54,292 nt of DNA from Ahrensia sp. (GTDB taxonomy: Bacteria > Pseudomonadota > Alphaproteobacteria > Rhizobiales > Rhizobiaceae), in the NCBI GenBank assembly GCA_002698425.1, contig NZXU01000074.1, positions 1-54,292 on the forward strand. The letters run 5' to 3'. Of this stretch, positions 43,053 to 52,194 are shown piece by piece. Below the pieces are notes generated by a model. It ran no database searches. It was not told where the DNA came from and saw only the letters and a program-made list of their open reading frames with translations. The translations under genes and the position numbers were made by a program. Every line of letters starts with the position of its first letter. The stretch's first letter is position 1.

Positions 43053-44692
43053 GCAGGCTCCCCGCCATATTCGCCGATGGCCGGAGGATGCAGATCGGAC
43101 TGGTCGCCGCCGCGGCTCTGTCGCAAGGGGTCGCCGCGGCCGCGGTGGCATTTGCGACACGCGACGTGTTCGCCACTCTGCGTATCGTCGAAGGCGCCGG
43201 GGCAGGCGCGGCGACTTCGTCGCTCCCGGTCGCAGATATCGCGACGATCCTTGTGGGCGGAACCGCGCTTGCGGGGATGCGCGTGATCGAACGGGTGATG
43301 GCGGAACGGGTCGGGCAGAGTTATGCGTCGGCTGTTCGCGAGAGACTGTTCCTGCATCTGAGTCGGACGCCCGCGCACGTGATGGCGTCGCATCGGGTCG
43401 GCACATTGTCGCTGCGGTTCGTCGGCGACCTGACGGCGATCAAGGGCTGGATCTCGTCCGGCCTCGCCCGGCTCATCTCCGCGGGAATCACCATACCGGC
43501 GAGCATCCTGATCCTGTTTGCGCTCGATCCGGTCTTCGGCCTCGCCGCGATCCCGCCCTTTGCGCTGGCGTTGCTCCTGATCGGATTTTTCAGCCGCCCG
43601 CTGGAGGAGGCTTATGCCCGGCTGCGAAAACGGCGCAACCGCATGGCCGCCGACATCGCCGAGCGCCTTCCGCAAAGCGCCGCCTTGCGGAAAATCGGCC
43701 GGTTGAAACATGAACGCATGAAGCTGACCGATCATTCCCGGCAGATCGCGGAGGCCGCCGTGCGCCGTGCGCTGGCTTCCGGATTGCTGCGCGCGGTCCC
43801 CGATCTCTCCGCCGCGGTCGCTTCGGTGCTGTTCCTGACGATGGCCTGGCATTTCAGGCTTTCGACGGCGGATACCGCGGCCTCACTCACCGTATTGGCG
43901 ATGATCGTGCGTCCGATGAGGCAGCTTGCGGGGGTCTGGGACCGGCGTCAGGCGTGGTCCGTCGCGGCGACCCATCTGGACACCGTGCTTTCGACGCGGC
44001 GTCTGCCGCGCGGCGACAAGCGCGAGGCGCGGGCCGAAACAGAAGACAGCGGCGTCGCGCTGGAATTTCACGACGTGCGGGTGGCGTCCGGCGAGAGACT
44101 GTCCGGCGAGGTCCCGGTCGGTGATTGGGTGCGCCTGTCCCGTCCGCGGGAGGCAGGCAATGACAGCCTTCTGCTCGTATCGGCCGGGCTCGATTTTCCG
44201 GTCGGGGGAGACGTCGCGGTTTTCGGCGGGTCGCCCTGGTCGATCCCGGTGGGTCATGTCCTCTATCTCGGCCCGTCCAGTCCGGTGCTGAAGGGGAGCC
44301 TGCGCCGCAATGCCGCGATGGGCGCGGGCAAGATCCCCGACGACGACACGATCATCGCCGCGCTGGAAAAGGCGGGCCTGCGATCGCTCGTCGAAAGGCT
44401 TGGCGGTCTGGACGGGCGCATCAACGAGTCGGCGCGCAACCTGTCCGGTTACGAACTTGCGCAATTGCTTTGCGCTCGCGCCCTGCTCGTGCGTCCGCGT
44501 TTGCTGCTCGCCGACGCCGACGAAATCGGGCTCACGCCGGAGTCGATCCGGATGCTGCATGACGAGTTGCAGCCACTGGGATGTTCCGCGCTGATCGCCA
44601 GCCGATCGCGCCAACCCGACGATATATTCCGGCGCACGCTGATTTCAGAAAGCCCCGGCGCGGCCGAAGCCCCGATCCGCGCGGTCTCATGA
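43049..44692 (+). CDS. ABC exporter-like protein with degenerate ATP site
   Basis: A 547-residue protein of the membrane-domain-plus-NBD exporter layout: about six membrane segments in residues 1-320, then an NBD-like domain. The Walker A equivalent is RPREAGNDSLLL, with Asn371 where Lys is needed. The Q-loop strand reads YLGPSSPVLKGSLRRN without Gln. The signature is LSGYE (465-469) in place of LSGGQ. Only a Walker B-like LLLADADE (484-492) is partly kept. It should not hydrolyse ATP normally. It is coupled to the P-loop and hydrolase genes; the frame is intact, so it is probably a working pseudo-transporter. Confidence 0.75.
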   Translation: MSRLPAIFADGRRMQIGLVAAAALSQGVAAAAVAFATRDVFATLRIVEGAGAGAATSSLPVADIATILVGGTALAGMRVIERVMAERVGQSYASAVRERLFLHLSRTPAHVMASHRVGTLSLRFVGDLTAIKGWISSGLARLISAGITIPASILILFALDPVFGLAAIPPFALALLLIGFFSRPLEEAYARLRKRRNRMAADIAERLPQSAALRKIGRLKHERMKLTDHSRQIAEAAVRRALASGLLRAVPDLSAAVASVLFLTMAWHFRLSTADTAASLTVLAMIVRPMRQLAGVWDRRQAWSVAATHLDTVLSTRRLPRGDKREARAETEDSGVALEFHDVRVASGERLSGEVPVGDWVRLSRPREAGNDSLLLVSAGLDFPVGGDVAVFGGSPWSIPVGHVLYLGPSSPVLKGSLRRNAAMGAGKIPDDDTIIAALEKAGLRSLVERLGGLDGRINESARNLSGYELAQLLCARALLVRPRLLLADADEIGLTPESIRMLHDELQPLGCSALIASRSRQPDDIFRRTLISESPGAAEAPIRAVS

Positions 44693-44733
44693 CGAATGAT
44701 GAAGCAATTCCCGAACAAGTGGAGGTCCCGACA

Positions 44734-45366
44734 ATGAACCAATCGATGTTTTCCAGACGGCTGTTCCTGGCCGGTGCGCTGAGCGGCGTTTCGCTCGCCG
44801 TGGCCGGCTGCTCGACCAGCGGCGACCTTTCGGCCGCGAGCGGCGGCGGTATCGGTTTCGACCTGTGGGCCGGCGTGCCGGGCGTCCAATACGGTCAACC
44901 GGTCAACAAGGTCCAGGGAAGCCGGAGGATCAAGGGACCGATCACATGGAAGAACCCGATCAACGGCAAGACGCTGCAGGTCTATGTGCGCACGAATATC
45001 GAGGACAACGGCACGAAGTACCAGTATTTCACCATGCGGCGCGACGGGACCGCGCTGGCGCGCGTTTTCGACCGCCGGCCGGGCCAGGCCGACCGGTATT
45101 TTGTCGACGACGCCTTCGTACCGATGGGGCGGTGGCGCAAGGGACAGTCGCGGCGCTATTCCATGACCGAATACAAGAACGGGAAAGCCAGAAAACGCCG
45201 GCTGACGCTCAAGGTTCTCGAGGCGGACTACACGCATGCCGGTGTCGGGCATTCGTTGAAATATGACTGGATCTCGAAGAAGACGAGCGGCAAGACCGTT
45301 TTCCACGAGCGTTATATTTTCAGCCCCGGCATCGGCTTCGTCGATTTCGACAACCGACTGAAGTGA
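44734..45366 (+). CDS. Tat-type lipoprotein, function unknown
   Basis: A 210-residue protein starting MNQSMFSRRLFLAGALSGVS. SRRLFLAG is a twin-arginine motif and VAGC a lipobox, so it is probably a Tat-exported lipoprotein. The mature part is beta-rich (YGQPVNKVQGSRRIKGPITW, YVRTNIEDNGTKYQYFTMRR, FHERYIFSPGIGFVDFDNRL). The start is set at 44734 because GGAGG lies 8 nt upstream; an alternative ATG at 44689 overlaps the ABC-like stop (ATGA) and would couple it to the operon. Family not recognised. Confidence 0.7.
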   Translation: MNQSMFSRRLFLAGALSGVSLAVAGCSTSGDLSAASGGGIGFDLWAGVPGVQYGQPVNKVQGSRRIKGPITWKNPINGKTLQVYVRTNIEDNGTKYQYFTMRRDGTALARVFDRRPGQADRYFVDDAFVPMGRWRKGQSRRYSMTEYKNGKARKRRLTLKVLEADYTHAGVGHSLKYDWISKKTSGKTVFHERYIFSPGIGFVDFDNRLK

Positions 45367-45398
45367 CCGTTCTTTTTTGATGTTTTCGGTGCGGCGAG

Positions 45399-45419
45399 CG
45401 GGGCAGTGGCAATGCCCCG
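45399..45419. terminator. Hairpin after the lipoprotein gene
   Basis: A perfect 7-bp stem CGGGGCA / TGCCCCG with a 7-nt loop, 32 bases after the stop codon; a T run precedes rather than follows it. It may be a weak or factor-dependent terminator. The remaining gap to 45612 shows no gene. Confidence 0.4.
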
Positions 45420-45612
45420 TCGATGGCCGGCCCACTTCTGTAAAATTTTCCGCATTTTAGCCGCCTCTCCTTAACCACGCCGCGCGAGAGTCCTCCACAA
45501 GGTCGCCGGAAGGAGCGGGGAATAAGGCTTCCTACATCGCTTTACGCTAGGACAGTTGCCGGATGACGGGCCGGCCGTGGCGCCGGGTCGGGAACGCGAA
45601 AGGCGTTGGTGC

Positions 45613-46836
45613 ATGACTGCTTTGGCCAGGGCGCTTCTCTATGAAAAAGCCGCTCCCGCGCAAGCGGGGATGCGGGCTTCGGGCGCAGTTTCGGTGGAGG
45701 TCGCCGAGGCCGGGGTGCTTGGCGGGCTGGACGCCGCGTGGCGCGACCTGCTTTCGCGGGCGGCGGAGCGCAATCCGTTCATGGACCCGGCGCTGATGCA
45801 GGCTTCCGCCGCAGCCTATCCGGAGTTGCGCCAGCATGTGCTGCTGGCATGGGACAAGGGGGAGAGCGGCCGTCTGGCCGGGGTCTGGGGTTTTTGCGTG
45901 CGGCGCGCGCCGCGGGCGTTGTTGCCGGTCGAGGTGGCGCGGACGCCGGCTTTCCCGCACGGGTTTCTCGGCACGCCGGTGATCGACCGGGCGATGCTGG
46001 AGCCGGTGCTTGCCGCCATGCTCGACCGCATCGCTTCAATGCCGGAATGCCCGAACCAGATCGCCGTCGACATGATGGATCTCGACGGCGCGACGATGGC
46101 GGCGCTGACGAGCGTGACCGCCGAACGCGGCAATGCGCCGGTTGTGCTGGAAGAACGGGCACGGCCGCTGCTTCAATCCGGGGAGGAGCCTGAAGCCTAT
46201 TTCAAGAACGCGATGTCGTCGTCGAGCCGCAAGAAGCTGCGGCAGATGCGCAACAAGCTGTCGCGCGAGGGGGATCTGACCTCCGAAATAGTGACGGAGC
46301 CGCAAGCGGTTTCGCGGGCGCTGGAGGAATTCCTGACGTTGGAGGCGTCGGGCTGGAAGAAGGAAAACGGCACGGCGCTTCTGTGCGACGACGCCGATGG
46401 GCGGTTCTTCCGCGCCGGCTTCGTTGCGCTCGCCGAAGCGGGACGGGCGCAGATCCATGCGCTGCGGCTCGACGGGCGGCCGGTCGCGATGCAGATCGTC
46501 GCACGGTCGGGGGCCGCCGCCTCGACGTGGAAGACCGCCTATGACGAGGCCTATGCGGGTTTCTCGCCGGGCAGCCTGCTTTTCGTCGACTACACGATGG
46601 CGTTCCTGGAGGACGGGGGGATCGAAACGGTCGATTCCTGCGCCGAGGACGACAGCGGCTACATGGCGATGTGGACCGGCCGCAAGCGAGTGGGCGATGT
46701 CAGGATCACCGCCACGCGCGGGGCGTCGCCGGCGTTCCGCCTGACAGGCGCGGTCGAGCTTGGCTTCCGCGCAATGCGGCGGAGGGCGAAGCGCCTTTAT
46801 CTCGATTTCAAACAGAAAAGCGGGAAACGCTCATGA
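45613..46836 (+). CDS. CelD/BcsL-type GNAT acyltransferase
   Basis: A 407-residue protein of the Acetyltransf_6/CelD family. The N-terminal half has LGGLDAAWRDLLSRAAERNP and FMDPALMQAS. The C-terminal GNAT half has the characteristic SSSRKKLRQMRNKLSREG, EASGWKKENGTALLC and YDEAYAGFSPGSLLF. These enzymes acylate surface polysaccharides or related acceptors; the acceptor is unknown. The ATG at 45613 gives a good N-terminus. Its stop overlaps the FAD gene start (ATGA). A decayed fragment of the same family lies at 39997-40129. Confidence 0.82.
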   Translation: MTALARALLYEKAAPAQAGMRASGAVSVEVAEAGVLGGLDAAWRDLLSRAAERNPFMDPALMQASAAAYPELRQHVLLAWDKGESGRLAGVWGFCVRRAPRALLPVEVARTPAFPHGFLGTPVIDRAMLEPVLAAMLDRIASMPECPNQIAVDMMDLDGATMAALTSVTAERGNAPVVLEERARPLLQSGEEPEAYFKNAMSSSSRKKLRQMRNKLSREGDLTSEIVTEPQAVSRALEEFLTLEASGWKKENGTALLCDDADGRFFRAGFVALAEAGRAQIHALRLDGRPVAMQIVARSGAAASTWKTAYDEAYAGFSPGSLLFVDYTMAFLEDGGIETVDSCAEDDSGYMAMWTGRKRVGDVRITATRGASPAFRLTGAVELGFRAMRRRAKRLYLDFKQKSGKRS

Positions 46837-48026
46837 GAGAAGCGGAGATCGTCATTGCGGGGGCCGGGCTCGCCGGCTCGATTGCCGCGACCATGCTGGG
46901 CCGGGCGGGCTACCATGTCGTGCTCGTCGATCCGCGGCCCGAATACAGGCCGGAATTCCGGTGCGAGAAGATCGACGGGCGGCAGATGATGGTCCTCGAA
47001 AAGACTGGGCTCGCGGATGCGGTGCGCGCCGTGGCGACGCCGGACGGCATGTCCTGGGTGGCGCGCAAGGGGCGCGTGCTGGAAAAGCGCAAGGGCGACC
47101 AGTGGGGCGCGCATTACGAGACGATGGTCAATGCGGTGCGCGCCGAAATCCCCGACAGCGTCGAGTTCGTCTGCGGCAAGGTCGCCGATATCGAGACCGG
47201 CGAGGACATGCAGCGCGTGCAACTCGCCGACGGGAAGGAGATCGAAGCGCGGCTGGTCATCGTCGCCAACGGGCTGAATTTCGGCCTGCGCGAGGCGATG
47301 GGGATCACCCGCGAGATCCTCAGCCCGAACCACTCCGTTACCATCGGCTTCGACCTTGAGCCGGCGGCGGGCGGGGCGTTCTCCTTTCCGGCGCTGACCT
47401 GCTATGCGGACCGGCCGGAGGGGCGGACTTCCTATATCACGCTGTTTCCGATCGGCGCGGCGATGCGGGCGAACCTGTTCCTCTACCGCGATCCGGCCGA
47501 CCCGTGGCTGACCGATTTCCGCAACGCGCCGACCGAGACGCTACACGCGAACATGCCGGGGCTTCGCGGCATCATCGGCGACTATCAGGTCGCCGGAAAG
47601 GTAGCGATCCGGGGGATCGATCTTTATGTCAGCCGCGGCGTTGAGAAGCCGGGCGTGGTGCTGGTCGGCGACGCCTATTCGACCTCGTGCCCGGCGGCGG
47701 GGACGGGGACGCTGAAAGTGTTCACCGATGTCGAGCGGCTGTGCAATGTCCATGTGCCGCACTGGTTGTCGAGCCCCGGCATGGGGGCGGAGAAGATCGC
47801 GGCGTTCTATGCCGATCCGGTCAAGGCCGAATGTGAGGCACATTGCATCGCCAAGGCGCATGCGCTGAAGGATATCTCGATCGGCACGGGGCCGGTTGCG
47901 GCGGCGCGGCGGCGGATCAAGTTTGTCGGGCAGAGTTGCCGGGGCGCGTTGCGGCAATTGCGCGGCGTGCAGCCGGTTGCATCCGCGGCGGAGCTGCCCG
48001 AGGCCGGGATTAAAACAGCCGGTTGA
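46833..48026 (+). CDS. FAD-dependent oxidoreductase/monooxygenase
   Basis: A 397-residue flavoprotein. The Rossmann GxGxxG is in EIVIAGAGLAGSIAATMLGR, followed by VVLVDPRPEYRPEFRCEK. The second FAD motif is PGVVLVGDAYSTSCPAAGTG. The layout matches p-hydroxybenzoate-hydroxylase-type or geranylgeranyl-reductase-like enzymes. The substrate is unknown. It is coupled to the acyltransferase gene (ATGA overlap) and overlaps the convergent second acyltransferase by 17 bp. Together the three may modify a lipid or surface polymer. Confidence 0.85.
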   Translation: MREAEIVIAGAGLAGSIAATMLGRAGYHVVLVDPRPEYRPEFRCEKIDGRQMMVLEKTGLADAVRAVATPDGMSWVARKGRVLEKRKGDQWGAHYETMVNAVRAEIPDSVEFVCGKVADIETGEDMQRVQLADGKEIEARLVIVANGLNFGLREAMGITREILSPNHSVTIGFDLEPAAGGAFSFPALTCYADRPEGRTSYITLFPIGAAMRANLFLYRDPADPWLTDFRNAPTETLHANMPGLRGIIGDYQVAGKVAIRGIDLYVSRGVEKPGVVLVGDAYSTSCPAAGTGTLKVFTDVERLCNVHVPHWLSSPGMGAEKIAAFYADPVKAECEAHCIAKAHALKDISIGTGPVAAARRRIKFVGQSCRGALRQLRGVQPVASAAELPEAGIKTAG

Positions 48027-49224
48027 GGAAGAGGGCGGCGCGGCGCAGCCGGCCGTTGCGCTTGACGACGCGGCGCGCGACCAGGGCCGCCCGCAGGGCA
48101 AGTGCGCCAAGAGCGCCGCGCGGCGTCAGCGGCACGACCGAGAAGGTCAGTTCGACGGAGTCGTCGCACATGGCGCTCTTGTAGTCCTCGTCGCCATAGC
48201 CGAAATCGAAGAAGCGCGCGCCGCGTTCGGCGGCGTTTTTCATCAGTTCGACATTGAGGATACGGCCGGCGGAATGGCGGCCATAGGACGGGTCGAAGCC
48301 GGTCTGGTAGAGCGTCGTGCCGGCGGGATCGACCAGCAGGCAGGTGAGCGCGACGGGGTCGCCATCGAGGAAGACGCCGTGCAGCTCGGCGACGCCGCGC
48401 TCGCAGATCGACAGGAAGAAGGCGCGGTAGGCGTCGTCGGCGAACGGGTTGGTCGCGCCCGTGACGGCGAGCTGGTCTTTCTTCCACGCCATGAGCTGTT
48501 CGGCGCAGTGGCGGATTTCGGCGGCGCCGGCTGCCTGGCGGATCGTGCAATCGCCGAGTTTTTGCATGGCGCGCAGCTTTTCGCGCAGCCGGCGGCGGCT
48601 CTTGGCGGTCGCGAGCTCCGCCTCGATCTCCGCCCACGGCCGCAGCAGAAGGCGCAGATGGGCCCGGTCGGATTCAAGACCGGCAGCGACGGCGGCGAAG
48701 GGGTTCGCGACGCCCGCGACCGTTACCGGCTGCTTACGGGCGAGAACGACATCGGCGCCGCCGGCAAGTCGCGCCGCCTCGCGCCACAGGGCGTGGACGT
48801 CGTCATCGGAAAGGGCGTTGAAGAATTCGGGATCGCAGAGCGGCAGATTGTAATCGGCGACGGCCTGGCCGAGCCATCCGATGCGGCGGAGGCCGTGGCG
48901 GCGCGAGACGGCGAGCGGCAGCAGGATATGGCAGGTCTCGCCCTCATAGCCGGCGAGAAAGAGCGGTTCGGCCTCGTCTTCGAAGGCGTCGGCTACGGCC
49001 TCCAGCCAGGGGCCGGACTGGAAATGGGAGCGTACCGCGCCGGTGCAGATCTCGTCGATCAGGCCGATCGCTGCCTGCCGGCAGACGACGGCCAGCGACA
49101 GCCGCCCGCCCGCGATGGACGCAGCCGACCCGCCGGCCGGCATGGCCGCCGCCGCAAGGCGGACGTCGCCCCGCGGCTCGTCCATCCTGCCATGCAGAAG
49201 TCTCGTCGGCGTCGTCTGGCCCAT
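48010..49224 (-). CDS. Second CelD/BcsL-type GNAT acyltransferase
   Basis: A 404-residue protein of the same broad family. The C-terminal GNAT part has AKSRRRLREKLRAMQKLG, EQLMAWKKDQLAVTGATNPF, GRHSAGRILNVELMKNAAE and FFDFGYGDEDYKSAM. The N-terminal half is only distantly like the neighbour at 45613-46836. It is convergent with the FAD gene. Possible starts are 49224 and an in-frame Met at 49185. An inverted repeat TTACGTCGCGTAA at 49279-49291 lies upstream. Confidence 0.78.
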   Translation of the reverse strand: MGQTTPTRLLHGRMDEPRGDVRLAAAAMPAGGSAASIAGGRLSLAVVCRQAAIGLIDEICTGAVRSHFQSGPWLEAVADAFEDEAEPLFLAGYEGETCHILLPLAVSRRHGLRRIGWLGQAVADYNLPLCDPEFFNALSDDDVHALWREAARLAGGADVVLARKQPVTVAGVANPFAAVAAGLESDRAHLRLLLRPWAEIEAELATAKSRRRLREKLRAMQKLGDCTIRQAAGAAEIRHCAEQLMAWKKDQLAVTGATNPFADDAYRAFFLSICERGVAELHGVFLDGDPVALTCLLVDPAGTTLYQTGFDPSYGRHSAGRILNVELMKNAAERGARFFDFGYGDEDYKSAMCDDSVELTFSVVPLTPRGALGALALRAALVARRVVKRNGRLRRAALFLNRLF

Positions 49225-49376
49225 ATGCGGCGGTTTCCGTTTGCGGCTCTCATAGCCTTTCTTGGTCTAAAGTATCGTTTACGTCGCGTAAGAAACGCCG
49301 GGAAATGCAGTTTTGGTTAATGTGCGGGGATGCCGGGCAGACGGAGCGGCCGGGTTCGTGCGGCCGCTCCCGCCGT

Positions 49377-50402
49377 TCAGGCGTGCGCCCTTTTCGTGCT
49401 GTCGCGGGCGATGACCTCGAAGCCGAGATCGACGAGCGGGTTAGCCGGCTCGCGGTCTTCCAGCGCATCGGCGATCATGCGGAACGCCTGTTCGCCCATC
49501 TCCTGGCGGTGCGTGCGCACGCTGGTTATCGGCGGCACGGCCGCGGCCATCATTTCCAGGTCGTTGAATCCGCAAATGCCGATGTCATCGGGAACCGACA
49601 GACCGCGCCGCTGGCATTCGAACAGCGCGCCGAGCGCAAGGTCGTCATTGTTGCAGAAGATCGCATCGGTATCGGGCGCGCGCGACAGGAGGTCGGCCAT
49701 CAGCATGCCGCCAAGCGTCACGGTCGATGGCTGCGGCGTGGTGACAATCCGGTTCGTGTCGAGCATGCCCGCCTCGCGCGCCATGTCGCGAAAGCCTTCC
49801 AGTCGGCGCTGCGTGCGCGGGTCGAGCCGAGCGCCGAGGAAGCCGATGCGGCTATAGCCCATCTCGATCAGGTGGCGGGTCGCGGCGCGCGCGCCCTCGA
49901 GGTGCGAAAAGCCGACCAGCATGTCGAGCGGCCGGTCGGTCGTCTCCATGATCTGGACGATGCGGCAGGAGGATTCGCGCAGCAGCTTGCGGGTTTCGTC
50001 GGACTGGTCGATGCCGGAGACGATCAGCCCGGCCGGGCGCTGGCTGAGAAAGGTGCGCACGAGGCGTTCCTCCTCCAGCGGCGAATAGCGCGAATTGCCG
50101 AATTGCACTTGCCAGCGGGTGCCTTCGGCGGCGTTGTAGAGGCCGCGCATGACATCGGCGAAGACGTTGTTGGTTACCGACGGGACGATGACGCCAATGA
50201 CGTTTGTGCGCCCGGCCGCGAGCGCCTGGGCGGCGGGGTCAGGCACGTAGCCGAGCCGGTCGATCACCGACCGGATATGTTCCAGCGACTTGCCGGAAAC
50301 GCGGTTCGGCTCACGCAGGGCGCGTGAGACAGTCATAGCGCTAACACCCGCCTCACGCGCGACATCTGCAATCGTTACGGATTTATTTCTATTGTTTTTC
50401 AA
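49377..50402 (-). CDS. gntR: LacI-family regulator, GntR-like (gluconate)
   Basis: A 341-residue LacI-type repressor. The N-terminal HTH (VTIADVAREAGVSAMTVSRA, residues 9-28) and hinge (PDPAAQALAAGRTNVIGVIV) are followed by a periplasmic-binding-protein-like effector domain. It is divergent from gntK and a TRAP operon. The inverted repeat ATGTTAGCGTTATCAT (50462-50477) between them is a likely operator. Gluconate or a phosphorylated sugar acid is the probable inducer, from context. Confidence 0.85.
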   Translation of the reverse strand: MKNNRNKSVTIADVAREAGVSAMTVSRALREPNRVSGKSLEHIRSVIDRLGYVPDPAAQALAAGRTNVIGVIVPSVTNNVFADVMRGLYNAAEGTRWQVQFGNSRYSPLEEERLVRTFLSQRPAGLIVSGIDQSDETRKLLRESSCRIVQIMETTDRPLDMLVGFSHLEGARAATRHLIEMGYSRIGFLGARLDPRTQRRLEGFRDMAREAGMLDTNRIVTTPQPSTVTLGGMLMADLLSRAPDTDAIFCNNDDLALGALFECQRRGLSVPDDIGICGFNDLEMMAAAVPPITSVRTHRQEMGEQAFRMIADALEDREPANPLVDLGFEVIARDSTKRAHA

Positions 50403-50461
50403 TAACTAAAACCGAAATGAGGTCGACCATTCCAATTTAGCACACTCTGCTCTGTTGACAA

Positions 50462-50477
50462 ATGTTAGCGTTATCAT
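50462..50477. promoter_or_regulatory. Candidate LacI/GntR-type operator
   Basis: ATGTTAGCGTTATCAT is an imperfect 16-bp inverted repeat (6 of 8 arm positions match) with the central CG typical of LacI-family operators, located between the divergent regulator and gntK, 25 bp before the gntK start. A related TAGCGCTA lies inside the regulator gene near 50337. Confidence 0.5.
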
Positions 50478-50501
50478 CATCGTGCAGCCAGGAGGATGGA
50501 A

Positions 50502-51077
50502 ATGGTCGTCGCGAATCCGGTCAGTGTCTTGGTCGTCATGGGCGTTTGCGGCGCGGGCAAGAGCGCGGTTGCGGGCCAGCTCGCGGCGCGCCTCGGTTTC
50601 GCGCTGATCGAGGCCGACGATTATCACTCCGATCATGCACGCGCCCGGATGGCGCGCGGCGAGCCGCTCAACGATGCGTGGCGCCTGCCATGGCTCGACC
50701 GCGTTGGCGAGGCGGCCCGCATGCGGATCGCGCATGGCGAGGATGTCGTGGTCGCCTGCTCGGCGCTGCGCCGTCTCTATCGCGACCGGCTGCGCCTCTT
50801 TCTGCCGGCGGCCCGTTTCATCCACCTGACCGGCGACCGCGACCTGATCGCGCAGCGGCTCGACAACCGCGAGGATCATTTCGTCGGCCGGACCCTGCTG
50901 GACAGCCAGCTCGAAATTCTTGAACCGCTCGCCTCCGACGAGGCGGGACTGGTTCTCGACGTGGCAGCCCCTCTCGACGCGCTTGTCGACGAAGTGCTGC
51001 ACACTCTGGGGGAGGCGGGATCCGCGTCCCCGAAATCCGGTTCGCACGGCGACGCCGTCGCGGCCCGGCGCAACTGA
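50502..51077 (+). CDS. gntK: Gluconokinase
   Basis: A 191-residue P-loop kinase: VLVVMGVCGAGKSAVAGQLA (Lys near 20), IEADDYHSDHARARMARGEP, PWLDRVGE, VVACSALRRLYRDRLR and NREDHFVGRTLLDSQLEILE. It phosphorylates D-gluconate to 6-phosphogluconate. The second ATG (50502) is chosen because AGGAGG lies 6 nt upstream; the first ATG (50496) abuts that site. It is the first gene of an operon with the TRAP transporter, so the imported substrate is probably gluconate. Confidence 0.93.
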   Translation: MVVANPVSVLVVMGVCGAGKSAVAGQLAARLGFALIEADDYHSDHARARMARGEPLNDAWRLPWLDRVGEAARMRIAHGEDVVVACSALRRLYRDRLRLFLPAARFIHLTGDRDLIAQRLDNREDHFVGRTLLDSQLEILEPLASDEAGLVLDVAAPLDALVDEVLHTLGEAGSASPKSGSHGDAVAARRN

Positions 51078-51102
51078 AACGAACACCCCGGGAGGTATTC
51101 AC

Positions 51103-52125
51103 ATGTTCAAATCCCTGATGAAGATCGCACTTGCCTCGGCAGTCGGCGTCGCTCTTGGCGGCTCGGCGCTGGCGCAGGAAATGACACTCAAGTTCCAGTC
51201 GTCCGATCCGGCCGGCAACCCGAATTTCGTCCTGCAGCAGGGCTGGGCGGAAAGCGTCATGGAAAAGACCGGCGGCAAGATCGCCATCGAGCTTCTGCCG
51301 GTCGAATCCATCGTCGCCCATAACGAGACGCAGGACGCGATCGCGGCCGGCATCCTCGACGGCCACGTGACCGACACGTCCTACTTCGCCGGCAAAGACC
51401 CTGCTTTCGGCCTGATCGCCAATCCGGTCGGCGCATGGTCGTCGCCGCAGGAAATGTTCGACTTCATGCAGAAGGGCGGCGGCAAGGACCTGATGAACGA
51501 ACTGGTGGAGCCCTACGGGCTGCATTTCATCGGCGCGACCACGCCGGGTCTGGAGGCCTTCGTGTCGAAAGTGCCGCTCGACGGCGTCGACGACCTCAAG
51601 GGCCTGAAGATGCGTGCGCCGGAAGGCCTCGTCCAGCAGGTCTTCGCGGCAGCGGGTGCAGCGCCGGTCAATCTGCCCGGCTCGGAAGTCTTCACCTCGC
51701 TCGACAAGGGCGTGATCGATGCGGCCGACTACACGGTCTACTCGACCAACAAGGCGCAGGGCATGCATGATGTCGCGAAACATCCGGTCTATCCGGGCTT
51801 CCACTCCATGCCGCTGGTCGAGATCTCGATGAGCAAGGCGAAGTGGGACGCGCTCGACGACGCAACCAAGACGGCGCTGGAAGAAAGCGTCAACGAGTTT
51901 GCGCAGAAACAGGTCGCCGCGCTCGCAGAACGCGACATGGAGGCCGTCGAGGCCGACAAGGCCGGTGGCGAGGTGACGGTGCATGACTGGCCTGCCGAAG
52001 AGCGCGCCAAGTTCCGCACGATCGCCACGGGCGAGTGGGCCAAGGTGGCCGAGCGCTCGGACAATGCGAAGAAGGTCTATGACGTCCTGACGAAATATCT
52101 AAAGGACAATGGCCTGATGAACTGA
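51103..52125 (+). CDS. dctP: TRAP transporter substrate-binding protein (DctP family)
   Basis: A 340-residue periplasmic binding protein. The signal peptide (MFKSLMKIALASAVGVALGG) ends at SALAQE. It has VESIVAHNETQDAIAAGILD, the conserved carboxylate-binding Arg in LKGLKMRAPEG and PGSEVFTSLDKGVIDAADY. It captures an organic acid for the DctQM membrane complex. GGGAGG precedes the ATG by 7 nt. It follows gntK by 25 bp, so gluconate or a close sugar acid is the expected ligand. Confidence 0.93.
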   Translation: MFKSLMKIALASAVGVALGGSALAQEMTLKFQSSDPAGNPNFVLQQGWAESVMEKTGGKIAIELLPVESIVAHNETQDAIAAGILDGHVTDTSYFAGKDPAFGLIANPVGAWSSPQEMFDFMQKGGGKDLMNELVEPYGLHFIGATTPGLEAFVSKVPLDGVDDLKGLKMRAPEGLVQQVFAAAGAAPVNLPGSEVFTSLDKGVIDAADYTVYSTNKAQGMHDVAKHPVYPGFHSMPLVEISMSKAKWDALDDATKTALEESVNEFAQKQVAALAERDMEAVEADKAGGEVTVHDWPAEERAKFRTIATGEWAKVAERSDNAKKVYDVLTKYLKDNGLMN

Positions 52126-52157
52126 TCCGGTTCATCCGCAGCATGAAAAAGGACTGC

Positions 52158-52177
52158 CGGGCGGCTTGCCGCCCGGT
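52158..52177 (+). terminator. Intra-operon hairpin between dctP and dctQ
   Basis: A perfect 9-bp stem CCGGGCGGC / GCCGCCCGG with a 2-nt loop, followed by TTTCTC. It is likely a partial terminator or 3' stabiliser that gives more binding protein than membrane subunits. Confidence 0.75.
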
Positions 52178-52194
52178 TTCTCAGGGAGGACGAG

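Noticed and set aside
49279..49291. Inverted repeat TTACGTCGCGTAA upstream of the second acyltransferase
   Set aside because: Arms are only 5 bp, with no repeated occurrence or regulator partner in the window, so chance cannot be excluded.
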